Assembly: GCA_002084765.1 (NCBI GenBank) | Contig: NBMB01000019.1 | Span: forward strand, 9,526-73,525 | Length of the DNA stretch: 64,000 bases | Direction of reading: 5' to 3' | Source: Candidatus Cloacimonetes bacterium 4572_55 | GTDB taxonomy: Bacteria; 4572-55 | Shown here: in pieces, positions 35,950-45,905 of the stretch | How positions within the stretch are numbered: position 1 is the first letter of the stretch | Layout of the letters: every line of letters begins with the position of its first letter | Program-made: the position numbers and the translations under genes | Notes under the pieces: model-generated | The model's input: only the letters and a program-made list of their open reading frames with translations | Told to the model about the DNA's origin: nothing | Databases searched by the model: none

Positions 35950-37818
35950 ATGGCAAATCGAAAAGCCTATCCAGGGAGATTTCGCAGCCAAATTCAACGG
36001 CTCCAAAATCGACTGATTGTTCTGGAGCGATTAAGCTATCGTTATTCATCCTATCGGCTTATAGCGTTTTTTACCGGCGCGGGACTCGGAGCCGGATCTC
36101 TCTATTGGCGTGACGGTGGGGTGACAACTGTTGTGATCGCTATCGCCCTATTTTTCTTTGTAGCCACGGTGCGCATCCATCAACGAGTCGAGCGGACAAT
36201 CGCGCAGTTCAATATTCTCCGACGGATCAAAGAGGATCATCTTGCGAGAATGCAATTGGATTGGGACAGGATTCAGCCTCCTTCTGCGCCGCAACGCGTG
36301 GATCCGACCCACCCTTATGGCAATGATCTGGATATTGTGGGCGAGCGGTCTCTCCATCGGCTGATCGATACGACCGTGACTATTGGGGGCAGCCAGCGGC
36401 TTAAAGAGCGGCTTTTGGAGGTTTCTCCGAATTTTGATCGGACAATCCGGAATCAACGGTTGGTCAAGGAATTGACCCAGATGGTTCATTTTCGGGAGCG
36501 ATTGCGTCTCAATTTTGAGATAGCGGCACAAGGCTCGTTCGATAGCGACAAGTTGCTCGACTGGACGCGGCGGCAGCCTATGATCGCGTATCTAAGGCCC
36601 CTCATTATAGCGATGGGAATTTGGTCAACCGCTAATCTTTGTCTGTCCGTGAGTTATTTCTTTGGATTAAATTTAATCTGGCTTTATCTCTCTCTTGGCG
36701 GATACTTTTTGGTCTATTTCGTGAGTCTTTTGAAGCTGGGCGATTTTTTTGGAGAGATACTTTTTCTGCAAAGCGGGCTGAAAAAGATGAGTGCTGCGTT
36801 GCTCTATCTGGAAACATATTCTTATCGCGAGCGTCGAAATGTAAAAGAGTTATGCGCTCCTTTTACTGATCCCGACTGTTCGCCGAGCGTGCATCTGAAT
36901 CGTTTAAAAAAGATGGTGCTCGCCATTGGTTTGCGTATGAATCCAGTTCTTCAGTTGGCGTTGAACTGTTTTTTCCCATGGGATTTTTACTTTGTCGATC
37001 AATTGCAACGCTGCAAAACGGAATTGGCGAGACAGTTGCCGGTCTGGTTGGAGACCTGGTATGAGCTTGAGACGGCAAACTCATTGGCAAATTTTGCCTA
37101 TCTGAACCCCGGTTATAGCTTCCCAAAGATCACGGTCGCTCTAATGGAAAATGAGGAAAATGGAGAGAAAGGGCAGGAAATATTCTGCGCGTCTGAGATG
37201 GGTCATCCGCTGATTCATCCCGATCAAAGAATCACCAATGATTTTGTTTTTGGGAATAGGGGAGATATCGCTCTGATCACTGGATCGAATATGGCGGGCA
37301 AAAGTAGTTTTTTGCGCACAATCGGCGTCAATCTTTGTCTGGCTTATGCGGGCGGGGCTGTACACGCCGCGGAACTAAGCGCGCCGATTTTTCGCATATA
37401 CGCCTGCATTCGGGTGAATGATTCGGTGACCGAAGGTTTTTCCTATTTTTACGCTGAGGTTCGTCGGCTCCGAACCCTGTTGTCCGAGTTACAACGGAAG
37501 GATGATTTCCCCCTGCTTTTCCTGATCGACGAGATATTCAAGGGGACCAACAATCGGGAGCGATTGATCGGGAGTCAGTCATACATAAAAGCTCTGTCCG
37601 AGCTGAGAAACGGATTGGGTATGATCACGACTCACGATCTGGAACTGGTCAAGTTGGACCGGGACGTCCCACAGCTCAAGAATTATCATTTTCGAGAAGA
37701 TGTAATCGATGGTAAGATGGTCTTTGATTATAAGTTGCGCTCGGGTCCATGCCCCACCACAAATGCTTTGAAAATCATGCTGTCTCAGGGATTGCCGGTT
37801 GATATTTCGGAACTGTAA
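35950..37818 (+). CDS. Membrane-anchored MutS-like ATPase
   Basis: 622 residues. Two hydrophobic helix pairs, about 35-78 and 215-265, are followed by the MutS core and the C-terminal ABC-type ATPase: Walker A GSNMAGKSSFLRT starting at residue 445, Walker B LLFLIDEIFKGTNNRER, and TTHDLEL (His switch). The mismatch-recognition domain I (Phe-x-Glu) is absent, so this is not MutS1. Membrane-spanning MutS relatives are found in Bacteroidota and their role is not established. It lies 16 bp after map. Confidence 0.85.
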   Translation: MANRKAYPGRFRSQIQRLQNRLIVLERLSYRYSSYRLIAFFTGAGLGAGSLYWRDGGVTTVVIAIALFFFVATVRIHQRVERTIAQFNILRRIKEDHLARMQLDWDRIQPPSAPQRVDPTHPYGNDLDIVGERSLHRLIDTTVTIGGSQRLKERLLEVSPNFDRTIRNQRLVKELTQMVHFRERLRLNFEIAAQGSFDSDKLLDWTRRQPMIAYLRPLIIAMGIWSTANLCLSVSYFFGLNLIWLYLSLGGYFLVYFVSLLKLGDFFGEILFLQSGLKKMSAALLYLETYSYRERRNVKELCAPFTDPDCSPSVHLNRLKKMVLAIGLRMNPVLQLALNCFFPWDFYFVDQLQRCKTELARQLPVWLETWYELETANSLANFAYLNPGYSFPKITVALMENEENGEKGQEIFCASEMGHPLIHPDQRITNDFVFGNRGDIALITGSNMAGKSSFLRTIGVNLCLAYAGGAVHAAELSAPIFRIYACIRVNDSVTEGFSYFYAEVRRLRTLLSELQRKDDFPLLFLIDEIFKGTNNRERLIGSQSYIKALSELRNGLGMITTHDLELVKLDRDVPQLKNYHFREDVIDGKMVFDYKLRSGPCPTTNALKIMLSQGLPVDISEL

Positions 37819-37830
37819 ATTTTACGTTTT

Positions 37831-38817
37831 TTAGGCGCGAAGTTCCACCACGTCTTTATCATGTAGAACATAATGACGATCGACCCTCTGACCGTCGTAC
37901 ACATCTTCTCCCCAGGCGCGGGCATAGTTCAGGTTATCGGCAAAGTCTTTATGCACCTGGCGAGCGAAATCCATTAACTCACTGCCGCGTTTCAAGATAT
38001 AGGGTTGCTTCATGTCCGCGTCTTTCCCGGGATTTTTGGAATAGACGCGCAAAATATCCAATCGGTCGAAAGTGATCCGCTTCAGATTCTCCAGATTTTC
38101 GCGGCTCGCTGCGGAGACGTGGTAGGTCGGTAGAGGACGGTCAAATAGCTCCAGAAATATCTCTTTATTATCCGCGGCATTTGGATGATCCCACTTATTC
38201 AGCAGAATCAACGTCGGGATATAAGCAAAGTGAATGTCTTGTTCTTTGGGGTCTGGAGCCGTTTCCACCATCTTGATCTTGCCCTTTTCGATCAAGTTGA
38301 AGACCATCTCCGCATCGTCCAGAAGGTCGTCGTTACCGAGATCAAAAATAAGGAAGATCATGTCCGAGGTGCGAGCCAACGGCAATATCCAATGCTCGGA
38401 ATGTTGATCCGATATAGGTGGGAGGTCTACCAGTTCGATAGGAACGTCCTCGTACATCATCATCGCCTGATGCGGTTCTCTCGTAGTAAATGGATAGTCT
38501 GCAGTCTCGATATCCGCGTTGGTAAGAGCGTTCAGAAGAGTCGATTTTCCGCTGTTCGGGGGACCCAGCAACGTGATACATCCGCCGCCTTGTTTCTCGA
38601 TTCGGTAAGAGAACCGTTTTTTATTTTTTGGCGACTGAAGTTCTTTGTTTAGCTGAGAGACACGCCTTTTAATATCGGCTCGCATCTTCTCGGTGCCTTT
38701 ATGTTTTGGAATCTCCCGCATCATCTCATGCAGGCATTCCAGTTTTTCCTCCGAGGTCCCAGCGGACTTATATTTTGCCTCGGCTTTCAGATATTGCATT
38801 GTCAAATTTGCGGGCAT
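37831..38817 (-). CDS. OBG/DRG-type GTPase with TGS domain
   Basis: 328 residues. After a helical N-terminus, the GTPase domain has G1 GPPNSGKST (about 84-92), G3 DLPP in place of the usual DxxG, and G4 NKWD. The C-terminal TGS domain ends in DGQRVDRHYVLHDKDVVELRA. Family members bind ribosomes or respond to (p)ppGpp. The loss of the G3 glycine is as in some DRG-like proteins. Gene end is 12 bp from the convergent MutS-like gene. Confidence 0.88.
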   Translation of the reverse strand: MPANLTMQYLKAEAKYKSAGTSEEKLECLHEMMREIPKHKGTEKMRADIKRRVSQLNKELQSPKNKKRFSYRIEKQGGGCITLLGPPNSGKSTLLNALTNADIETADYPFTTREPHQAMMMYEDVPIELVDLPPISDQHSEHWILPLARTSDMIFLIFDLGNDDLLDDAEMVFNLIEKGKIKMVETAPDPKEQDIHFAYIPTLILLNKWDHPNAADNKEIFLELFDRPLPTYHVSAASRENLENLKRITFDRLDILRVYSKNPGKDADMKQPYILKRGSELMDFARQVHKDFADNLNYARAWGEDVYDGQRVDRHYVLHDKDVVELRA

Positions 38818-38854
38818 AGTCTCGTCCTTCCTTTGATCAGCAGGTATACGATAG

Positions 38855-40516
38855 CTACATTTTTTCCGGCGCGGAGACTCCGAGAAGCGTCAATCCGTTC
38901 CGTAGGACAGTGCGGGCGACTTTGCATAACGCCAACCGAGCCTGGGTCAGAGAGGCATCATCCGTGACCACGCGGTGATTGTGATAAAATTGATGGAAAT
39001 GCGCGGCGACCGACTCCAGATACATTGGCAACCGGTGAACCTCTCGGGTCCGAGCCGCATCCGAGATAATATCGGGAAAGCGATTGAGAATTTTGATCAA
39101 GTCTAACTCTTCCGGTTTTTTTAATTCGGAGAGGTTGACTATTGTTTCCGCGTCGCTCTCGAGACTCGCCCCCTGATTTTTTGCATAACCCAAGACCGAA
39201 CAGATACGAGCGTGCGCGTATTGCACATAATAGACCGGATTTTCGTCCGATTCCTTTTTTGCCAAATCCAGATCAAAATCAAGATGGCTGTTGGCGCGGC
39301 GTTTCAAGAAAAAATAGCGTGCCACATCCACGCCGACCTCGTCGATCAGCTCTCGCATGGTCACGATCATGCCTGCGCGTTTGGACATCTTCATCTTCAC
39401 GCCGTCCTTTAAGAAATTGACCTGTTGGACAATCAGGGTCTCAAAGCTCTCTCTCGGATACCCCAACGCCTCCAGCGCGGCGGTCATACGGGGGATATAG
39501 CCGTGATGATCCGGACCCCAAATATCGATCAATCGGGTAAATCCCCGATCATATTTGGTCTGATGATACCCGCAGTCTGGCAAAAAATAGGTGGGATTTC
39601 CATCGCTTTTGATGAACACCCGATCCTCGTCGTCGCCGTATTCGGTCGATTTGAACCAGAGACAGCCGTCGTAATCATAGATCAAACCCAGACCCAGTAG
39701 CCGGTCGATCACGCTGCGCACCTTACCAGCCTTGATTGCCTCGGACTCAAAGAACCAGCGGTCGAATGTCACCTGAAATTCTTTTAAGTCAGCCTGCTGC
39801 GATGCAACGATTCGCTTGATCGCGTCTTTTTTGAAGAACTCCAATCGGCTCTCGTCTTCTTTCAAAAAATAGTCTGGACCGTGCTCCTTAAGAATTTTCT
39901 CCGCCAGATCAATGATATAATCCCCGTGATACGCCTCTGGTGGAATCTCGACAGATTCCCCGAGCAACTCCCGATAGCGCAGGTCCACGGAAAGAGCTAA
40001 GTTGTTCACCTGATTGCCGGTATCGTTGACGTAATACTCGCTTTTCGCCTGCATACCAGACCAGTTCAGCAGTTTAACGAGCGTATCGCCCACGGCTCCG
40101 GTTCTGGCACTGACCACATTCATGGGACCTGTGGGATTCGCGCTGACAAATTCCACGAGGATTTTTTCTGGATTTTGACTGACTGTCTTTCCGAAGTCGT
40201 CTCCTTGCTGGAGAATTTTTCGAAGAGCGTCGATGATGTAATCTGGACTCAGAGTAAAATTGATAAATCCCGGTCCCGCCACCAGAGCTTTTTCGATAAA
40301 TTTGTTGGAGTCGTGAAGACCTTTTATGATCAGATCAGCGATTTGACGCGGATTTCTCCGCAGCTTTTTCCCCAATCTCATGGCGATATTCACGGAATAA
40401 TCGCCGTGAGACGAATCACGCGGTACAGAGAGATTGATCTCCTCAGGTTTGACTTCCGCAATAGGAGCGATCGCGTCTAAAATTTGTTTTTTTAAGTAGG
40501 TGGTAATATCCGACAT
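38855..40516 (-). CDS. argS: Arginyl-tRNA synthetase
   Basis: 553 residues. Class Ia synthetase with the N-terminal Arg-specific domain, the NPTGPMNVVSARTGAVGD segment where the HIGH motif normally sits, the KMSKRAG motif intact (KMKMSKRAGMIVT), and an anticodon-binding DALR domain ending in LLGVSAPEKM. The usual LHVGHAR is replaced by MNVVSAR, so both HIGH histidines are missing. Order and length are otherwise normal, and it is the only argS seen, so I treat it as functional. Confidence 0.94.
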   Translation of the reverse strand: MSDITTYLKKQILDAIAPIAEVKPEEINLSVPRDSSHGDYSVNIAMRLGKKLRRNPRQIADLIIKGLHDSNKFIEKALVAGPGFINFTLSPDYIIDALRKILQQGDDFGKTVSQNPEKILVEFVSANPTGPMNVVSARTGAVGDTLVKLLNWSGMQAKSEYYVNDTGNQVNNLALSVDLRYRELLGESVEIPPEAYHGDYIIDLAEKILKEHGPDYFLKEDESRLEFFKKDAIKRIVASQQADLKEFQVTFDRWFFESEAIKAGKVRSVIDRLLGLGLIYDYDGCLWFKSTEYGDDEDRVFIKSDGNPTYFLPDCGYHQTKYDRGFTRLIDIWGPDHHGYIPRMTAALEALGYPRESFETLIVQQVNFLKDGVKMKMSKRAGMIVTMRELIDEVGVDVARYFFLKRRANSHLDFDLDLAKKESDENPVYYVQYAHARICSVLGYAKNQGASLESDAETIVNLSELKKPEELDLIKILNRFPDIISDAARTREVHRLPMYLESVAAHFHQFYHNHRVVTDDASLTQARLALCKVARTVLRNGLTLLGVSAPEKM

Positions 40517-40834
40517 AAGCGACCTCCAGTATATGGGTTGTGGACATGGTTGCTATTTTATCATGCAGACGCAATATATTTTGGTAGTGATATTGTTCTG
40601 CGATTGTTGGATCACGGCAGAACGCCGCTCTGCGTTACAGTTACGGGATATCACAGCCGAAAATTATATACGTTATTATAGAAAAACTGTCAACATTTTT
40701 ATCGAAAACTCGACGAATGGCCTCATCTGGAGAATTTTCTTTGACAAACGCGGGGAATTTGTATAATTTGTATAGGCTAAATAACGTCGGAATGGGGAGT
40801 GGTCTAAAGCGAATCTAATCTAAGGGTCTGCGCT
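40517..40834. other. Divergent intergenic region argS/zinc-ribbon gene
   Basis: Contains TTGACA at 40741-40746 and TATAAT at 40762-40767 on the plus strand, but the spacer is only 15 bases, so the promoter call is weak. No gene or repeat seen. Confidence 0.4.
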
Positions 40835-41917
40835 ATGTCGCAATTCAATTTTTCGTGTAGCCAATGCGGCGCGGAACTGCGCTATGAGCCGGGCACGTCG
40901 TCTCTCATCTGTCCCTATTGCGGGCATAAGAATGAAGTCCAAAAAGAGGAGGCTCGGATCGAGGAAATCGATCTGAGAGAATACCTCCGGAAACTTCGTT
41001 TGAACGCGCCGACTCACGAGATCGTGACAATCCAATGTAGTAACTGCGCGGCTGAGACCACTTTTGATCCAAAGGTGACCGCGGCGGATTGCCCTTATTG
41101 CGGAACCAGCCTTGTTTTTACAAAAAAGAACACCAACCAAATACTTTCCCCCGGCTCCTTATTACCGTTTGAGATCAATCATAAAGAGGCCGGGAAAAAA
41201 TATCGGGAATGGATTCAGGGGTTGTGGTGGGCACCCAATTCGGTTAAAAAAAGAGCCAGGCAGGACAGCGGTATCATCGGCATGTATGTGCCGTATTGGA
41301 CGTATGACTCTCATACCGTCAGCCATTACCAAGGCGAACGAGGCGAGGATTATTATGTGACCGAAAATTATACGGAAGAGGTGGACGGAAGATCGGTCAC
41401 ACGATCTCGCCGTGTGAAAAAAATCCGTTGGTATCGGGTCAGCGGCACGGTTCGTCTTTTTTTTGACGATGTGTTGGTTTTGGCAAGCCGTTCTTTGCCG
41501 AAAAAATACGCGGATGAATTGGAGCCATGGGACTTGAAAAATCTTGTGCCATACAAAGACGACTACCTTCGCGGCTTTCGATCCGAGGCGTATCATATTG
41601 ATATGGATCAAGGATTCGATATTGCAAAGGAGATTATGGATGGCAGAATCCGGATAGCTATCCGCCGGGACATCGGGGGAGATCATCAGCGCATCCGCAG
41701 CGTCAATACCCACCACAACAGCGTGACTTTTAAGCATATCCTGTTGCCGATCTGGATCAGTTCCTATCATTATGGGGGAAAAATCTACCAGTTTTTGGTC
41801 AATGCGCGCACCGGCGAAGTCCAGGGCGAGCGTCCATGGAGCTGGATAAAAATCACGTTGGCGGTTCTGGCAGCGGCGATCACGCTCTTTATGATTTATT
41901 ATGTAATGAATATGTAA
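40835..41917 (+). CDS. Double zinc-ribbon protein with C-terminal membrane helix
   Basis: 360 residues. Two Cys4 ribbons: CSQCG...CPYCG (Cys8, 11, 27, 30) and CSNCA...CPYCG (about 67-90). A beta-rich middle follows (about 110-330; IGMYVPYWTYDS, ILLPIWISSYHYGGK), then one membrane helix (about 336-356). Proteins of this layout are often listed as TFIIB-type zinc-ribbon or replication restart helicase-like, but no helicase domain exists. Probably a membrane protein with cytoplasmic zinc sites. Function unknown. Confidence 0.8.
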   Translation: MSQFNFSCSQCGAELRYEPGTSSLICPYCGHKNEVQKEEARIEEIDLREYLRKLRLNAPTHEIVTIQCSNCAAETTFDPKVTAADCPYCGTSLVFTKKNTNQILSPGSLLPFEINHKEAGKKYREWIQGLWWAPNSVKKRARQDSGIIGMYVPYWTYDSHTVSHYQGERGEDYYVTENYTEEVDGRSVTRSRRVKKIRWYRVSGTVRLFFDDVLVLASRSLPKKYADELEPWDLKNLVPYKDDYLRGFRSEAYHIDMDQGFDIAKEIMDGRIRIAIRRDIGGDHQRIRSVNTHHNSVTFKHILLPIWISSYHYGGKIYQFLVNARTGEVQGERPWSWIKITLAVLAAAITLFMIYYVMNM

Positions 41918-41976
41918 ATAATTATGTGTATTGAACTTATATTTTGTATTTCGTTATAAAAGGAGATTCATAAACT

Positions 41977-44790
41977 GTGAAACGCATTGGTCTATTTCTC
42001 ATACTTTTTTCGATTTTTAAGATAACGACGATCTCGCAAGCCGCTGGGCTTGATTTCTCTCCCACATCGTTTTATGTGGACGCCGGCGACACAATCGAGG
42101 TCGCTATCCAGATCACGGACGCGGAAAATCTCGCGGGTATTTCTCTTGTCTTTACAGCAAATTCCGGTCAACTCCAGCTTTTATCGTCACAAGTGGGGGA
42201 TTTTTTTGACGGTCATCAAATCTCTCTACTGCCCTTTTATTACGAGAGTTCAGGTCTGCTGGAGATCGGAATTGCCGCGTTGGATATTGGATTCGGAGAG
42301 CCGGGAATCGACGGCGATGGGACGCTTGTCCATATCGCTTTCCTCGCATCGGGCTGCGGAGAGACCGGGCTTATTTTCCAGGAATCCGACACTTTTTATA
42401 ATAATTCCGACTTCATATTTTACGGATTTGATCAATTGGGCTCCGCTCAAATTGAGATCGGTGGCGGAGGCGCGCCCCAATTTTCACTGATCCCGCTTAT
42501 CGAATTCGACGAGGACGGCTCGACTCAGGTTGACCTCTACGATTATCTGACCGATCCCTACACTCCCGAAGGTTTCCATAGTTGGCAGATTGAAGTTGGC
42601 TCGCTAATCCACGCGGAGATCGACACTGACGGTATATTGAGTCTGAGTGCTCCAGCCAATCAGTTCGGCGACGATACCGCGACCGTCATTGTTGCCAATA
42701 CCTGCCAATTGAGCGATACGACAACGGTCAATATCCGGGTAAACTCTGTGGATGATCCCCCCGAATTGAGCGATATTCCAGAGCTGACTTTTTATGAGGA
42801 TCAGACCGATAGCTCTCTCTATTTGCCTGATTTTGTTACGGATATCGACTCGTCTCCGGAAGAAATGATCTGGGAAGTCGAAAACAGCCTTTATATTCAC
42901 GCGTCCGTCTCTTCGTTGGGGCGGCTATATCTCCAGCCGCAGATAAATTGGTCAGGGAGCGAGAGCTTGACACTCACAGTAGCCAGCTCTGTGGACGGCG
43001 AGACTGCCAGCTCTGATCTCGCTGTCACGGTGATCTCGGTCAACGATCCTCCGCAATGGACCGCGCCTTTGCCGGACATCTTTTTCAATGAAGACGAGCC
43101 CTCTCAGCCGATCGATCTGAATGGGTATATTCAGGATGTAGAGGATGACGAAAGTGAGATCGAGTGGATCATCGCCAATAATCAGAATCTTTTGATCACG
43201 CTTGAGCCAGAGACGCATCAGGTCAGTTTTGTCGGACTTCTGAATTGGTACGGAGAGGAGACGCTCTATTTTGAGGCTGTGGACACGGAAGGAGCCTCGG
43301 TTCTGGACACGATCCAAGTCACGGTTTATCCGATCAATGATCCGCCGGCGATTGATCCGGAACTGCCGGATATTGCCTTTCTTGAAGACCATGCGGACAG
43401 CAGCCTGCGCCTCGACCAACATCTGCTTGATCCTGATATTGAGGACATGCAATTCACCTGGCAGGTGACTGGTCATGCCCATATTCAGGTAGAGATCTTG
43501 TCCAACGATCAGGTCGTTTTCACCTCGGAACTAAATTGGAGCGGCTCGGAGGAGGTTGTTTTCACTCTATCCGATCCGGCCGGCGAAACCGATTCCCAGC
43601 CGATCATGGTCACAGTGACCGCTGTGGATGATCCTTTTGTGCTATTAAATATTCCGAATGTCACGTTTCCAGAAGACAGCTTGCTTGTCCCATACGATCT
43701 GGACGACTATATTTTTGACCCGGATAATGAGGATCCGGAGATAACCTGGTCTGTATCGAATCATCCCTGGATTTTTGCGGAAATTGACGCGGACAACCGC
43801 GTCGCATACAGTGCTCTGCCGGATCGCCACGGCGAGGACTATCTGCTGATCTCGGCTGACGACGGACAAGGAACGATCAAGACAGATTCGATTTTGGTTA
43901 CGGTCCTACCGAGAAATGACGCGCCAACGCAGTTTGATCTCCTGACGCCTTTGGATCAAGACACGCTGCATACAAATCTCCCCGGATTTAGTTGGGAGTC
44001 GGCAAGAGATATCGACGAGGGAGACGAGGTGACATACACATTCATTTACAGCTTGTATCCCGACTTTTCCGAATTCGACGACATATCTCACATCGTGGAT
44101 ACGACCTATGTGTCTGATACGGTATTTGCCTGGAACGTAACCTATTTTTGGCGGGTCATCGCGACCGATGGAACCGTTGAGGTGGAAAGTGAGAGCGTTC
44201 GATCATTCAAATTAGAAGAACTTGGAGTTCATTTACATACATTTTCCGCGGAACCTGATCACGGTTTGATTCGGTTGATATGGACATACGCGTCTGACTC
44301 AAATTTTTTCGGCTTTTATCTCGACAGGACTGATGAACATGGCAATACGGATCGGCTGACGTCAGAGCCGCTTATTGGATCGGATCGAATCGAATATATG
44401 GACAGGGCTGTGATCAGCGGGGAAAGCTATCGCTATCGCCTTATGGAGGCTGACCTATTCGGGAATATATTTGAGATCGGTTCAACTCGCGTGACCGTCC
44501 CTTTCCCGGAGACAGACCGTTTATGGCAGAATAGTCCGAATCCATTTCGGGATCGGACAAAAATCCGGTTCGTTTTATCCCAACCTGGGCGCGTGGACTT
44601 GAAACTATACAACGCCGCGGGTCAACATATCAAGACGCTGATCCATGGCGAACAGACGACCAGGGGAGAGCGCGTTCTCTATTGGGATGGACGGAATAAA
44701 AACCGCGAGCGCGTACGCGCTGGAGTTTATTACTATCGGCTGAAAAGCGGATCTATCGACCAAACCCGTCGGATGGTCCTGATCCGATAG
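41977..44790 (+). CDS. Secreted surface protein: cohesin-like domain, cadherin-like repeats and sorting tail
   Basis: 937 residues from GTG at 41977 (GGAG 12 bases upstream). Signal peptide 1-22. Residues about 25-155 resemble a type I cohesin domain (FSPTSFYVDAGDTIEVAIQI...GTLVHIAFLA). Then come five cadherin-like/tandem-95-type repeats of about 95-100 residues, each closing with V-NDPP-like linkers (VNDPPQW, INDPPAI, VDDPFVL, RNDAPTQ). An FN3-like region follows (about 660-750), and a FlgD-like/type A sorting domain ends the protein: WQNSPNPFRDRTKIRF...WDGRNKNRERVRAGVYYYRL (about 845-937). The tail suggests export through a T9SS-like route. The cohesin domain could bind the dockerin protein at 61860. 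Confidence 0.85.
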   Translation: MKRIGLFLILFSIFKITTISQAAGLDFSPTSFYVDAGDTIEVAIQITDAENLAGISLVFTANSGQLQLLSSQVGDFFDGHQISLLPFYYESSGLLEIGIAALDIGFGEPGIDGDGTLVHIAFLASGCGETGLIFQESDTFYNNSDFIFYGFDQLGSAQIEIGGGGAPQFSLIPLIEFDEDGSTQVDLYDYLTDPYTPEGFHSWQIEVGSLIHAEIDTDGILSLSAPANQFGDDTATVIVANTCQLSDTTTVNIRVNSVDDPPELSDIPELTFYEDQTDSSLYLPDFVTDIDSSPEEMIWEVENSLYIHASVSSLGRLYLQPQINWSGSESLTLTVASSVDGETASSDLAVTVISVNDPPQWTAPLPDIFFNEDEPSQPIDLNGYIQDVEDDESEIEWIIANNQNLLITLEPETHQVSFVGLLNWYGEETLYFEAVDTEGASVLDTIQVTVYPINDPPAIDPELPDIAFLEDHADSSLRLDQHLLDPDIEDMQFTWQVTGHAHIQVEILSNDQVVFTSELNWSGSEEVVFTLSDPAGETDSQPIMVTVTAVDDPFVLLNIPNVTFPEDSLLVPYDLDDYIFDPDNEDPEITWSVSNHPWIFAEIDADNRVAYSALPDRHGEDYLLISADDGQGTIKTDSILVTVLPRNDAPTQFDLLTPLDQDTLHTNLPGFSWESARDIDEGDEVTYTFIYSLYPDFSEFDDISHIVDTTYVSDTVFAWNVTYFWRVIATDGTVEVESESVRSFKLEELGVHLHTFSAEPDHGLIRLIWTYASDSNFFGFYLDRTDEHGNTDRLTSEPLIGSDRIEYMDRAVISGESYRYRLMEADLFGNIFEIGSTRVTVPFPETDRLWQNSPNPFRDRTKIRFVLSQPGRVDLKLYNAAGQHIKTLIHGEQTTRGERVLYWDGRNKNRERVRAGVYYYRLKSGSIDQTRRMVLIR

Positions 44791-44793
44791 CTT

Positions 44794-44826
44794 CACTTAA
44801 TCCGTGGAATTCGCAGATTTTATAGA
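44794..44826. repeat. Intergenic CGCAGATT repeat, short form
   Basis: TTAATCCGTGGAATTCGCAGATTTTATAGAGG: two half-units and an AGAGG that forms the ribosome site of the GT2 gene. Confidence 0.6.
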
Positions 44827-44834
44827 GGCAAAAT

Positions 44835-45833
44835 ATGGACACGTTTAGGATATCAGTGGTGATTCCTACATACAACTCGGCGGAGACATTGCGAGAGCTA
44901 CTCGACTCTTTGTTTCGTTCGGATTATTCTGATTATAAAAACCCGTTTGAAGTGGTCGTGATTGATGACTGCTCGACCGACGACACCCAGCGGGTATTGC
45001 TGGACTTTCCGGATGTCCTGTCCATTTTTTTAGATAGGAACAGGGGTCCGGCTTATGCCCGAAATCTGGGGGTGGAAAAGGCTCGGGGTCAATTCATTCT
45101 TTTTTTGGACTCGGACGTTGTGGTTCAGCCCGACACATTGCGGCGCACATCTGACTTTTTTTCCGCCCACCCGGCTTCTTGTATAATGATCGGCGTCTAT
45201 CTTCCCGAGCCGAAAAATAAGGGGATTTTCCCTCGATACAAAGCACTACAATGTTTGAGCTATTACGCCCACCTGCCAGACGTTTCGCTGACCACTATTT
45301 TTTGGACTGGAATCGCCGCGATTTGCAAAGAAACGTTCTGTAAGCTCGGCGGATTTGACAGCGATCGCTACCCGACGCCAGGATTGGAGGACGTGGACCT
45401 GGGACGCCGCGCGGGACATCGTGGTCATCGCATCCGCCTTGACCGAAACGTGCAAGTGAGCCATAATTTTTCTACCGATCTATGGGGAAATTTTAAGAAT
45501 CATTATCATCGAGGCGTGCAATGGGGAGAGCTTTATTTGCGCAGCGGTAAATTTGACAACTACGTCACTACCCGGATTCATGCGTTTGGCAGAATATGCG
45601 CGTTTCTCAGCTTGATCTTTTTGATTTTCGCTCCATTTTCCTCGATAGCAGGCTATATTGGGATTTTCCTAATCGTGCTCTATCTGATCGCCAATTTCCG
45701 TTTATTACGGGTTTTTATCCAGAAAGCACCTCTCTCTCTCCCCCTGCTGATCCTCATCGATTACATACTTGCCATCGCTTTGGGATTGGCAGGTATCAGA
45801 GTAGCCTATCAAAAAATCAAAGATTTTTGTTGA
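44835..45833 (+). CDS. Glycosyltransferase family 2 with membrane helices
   Basis: 332 residues. GT-A fold with PTYNSAETL, the DDCSTD nucleotide-binding motif, FILFLDSDV (DxD metal site) and GLEDVDLGRR near 205. Two or three membrane helices at about 255-325. Inverting sugar transfer to a lipid or polysaccharide; substrate unknown. AGAGG lies 7 bases before the ATG. Confidence 0.92.
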   Translation: MDTFRISVVIPTYNSAETLRELLDSLFRSDYSDYKNPFEVVVIDDCSTDDTQRVLLDFPDVLSIFLDRNRGPAYARNLGVEKARGQFILFLDSDVVVQPDTLRRTSDFFSAHPASCIMIGVYLPEPKNKGIFPRYKALQCLSYYAHLPDVSLTTIFWTGIAAICKETFCKLGGFDSDRYPTPGLEDVDLGRRAGHRGHRIRLDRNVQVSHNFSTDLWGNFKNHYHRGVQWGELYLRSGKFDNYVTTRIHAFGRICAFLSLIFLIFAPFSSIAGYIGIFLIVLYLIANFRLLRVFIQKAPLSLPLLILIDYILAIALGLAGIRVAYQKIKDFC

Positions 45834-45845
45834 TCAAAAAATAAA

Positions 45846-45878
45846 GGGTTTCCAAAACATTCGAGATTTTGGAAACCC
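45846..45878 (-). terminator. Terminator hairpin of the recJ-comM-DUF192 transcript
   Basis: Perfect 12-bp stem GGGTTTCCAAAA/TTTTGGAAACCC with a 9-base loop. On the minus strand it is followed by TTTATTTTTTG. On the plus strand it also ends the GT2 transcript but lacks a T run. Confidence 0.75.
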
Positions 45879-45905
45879 TAACAAAAAAATTCGGCAAGAA
45901 CAGGC

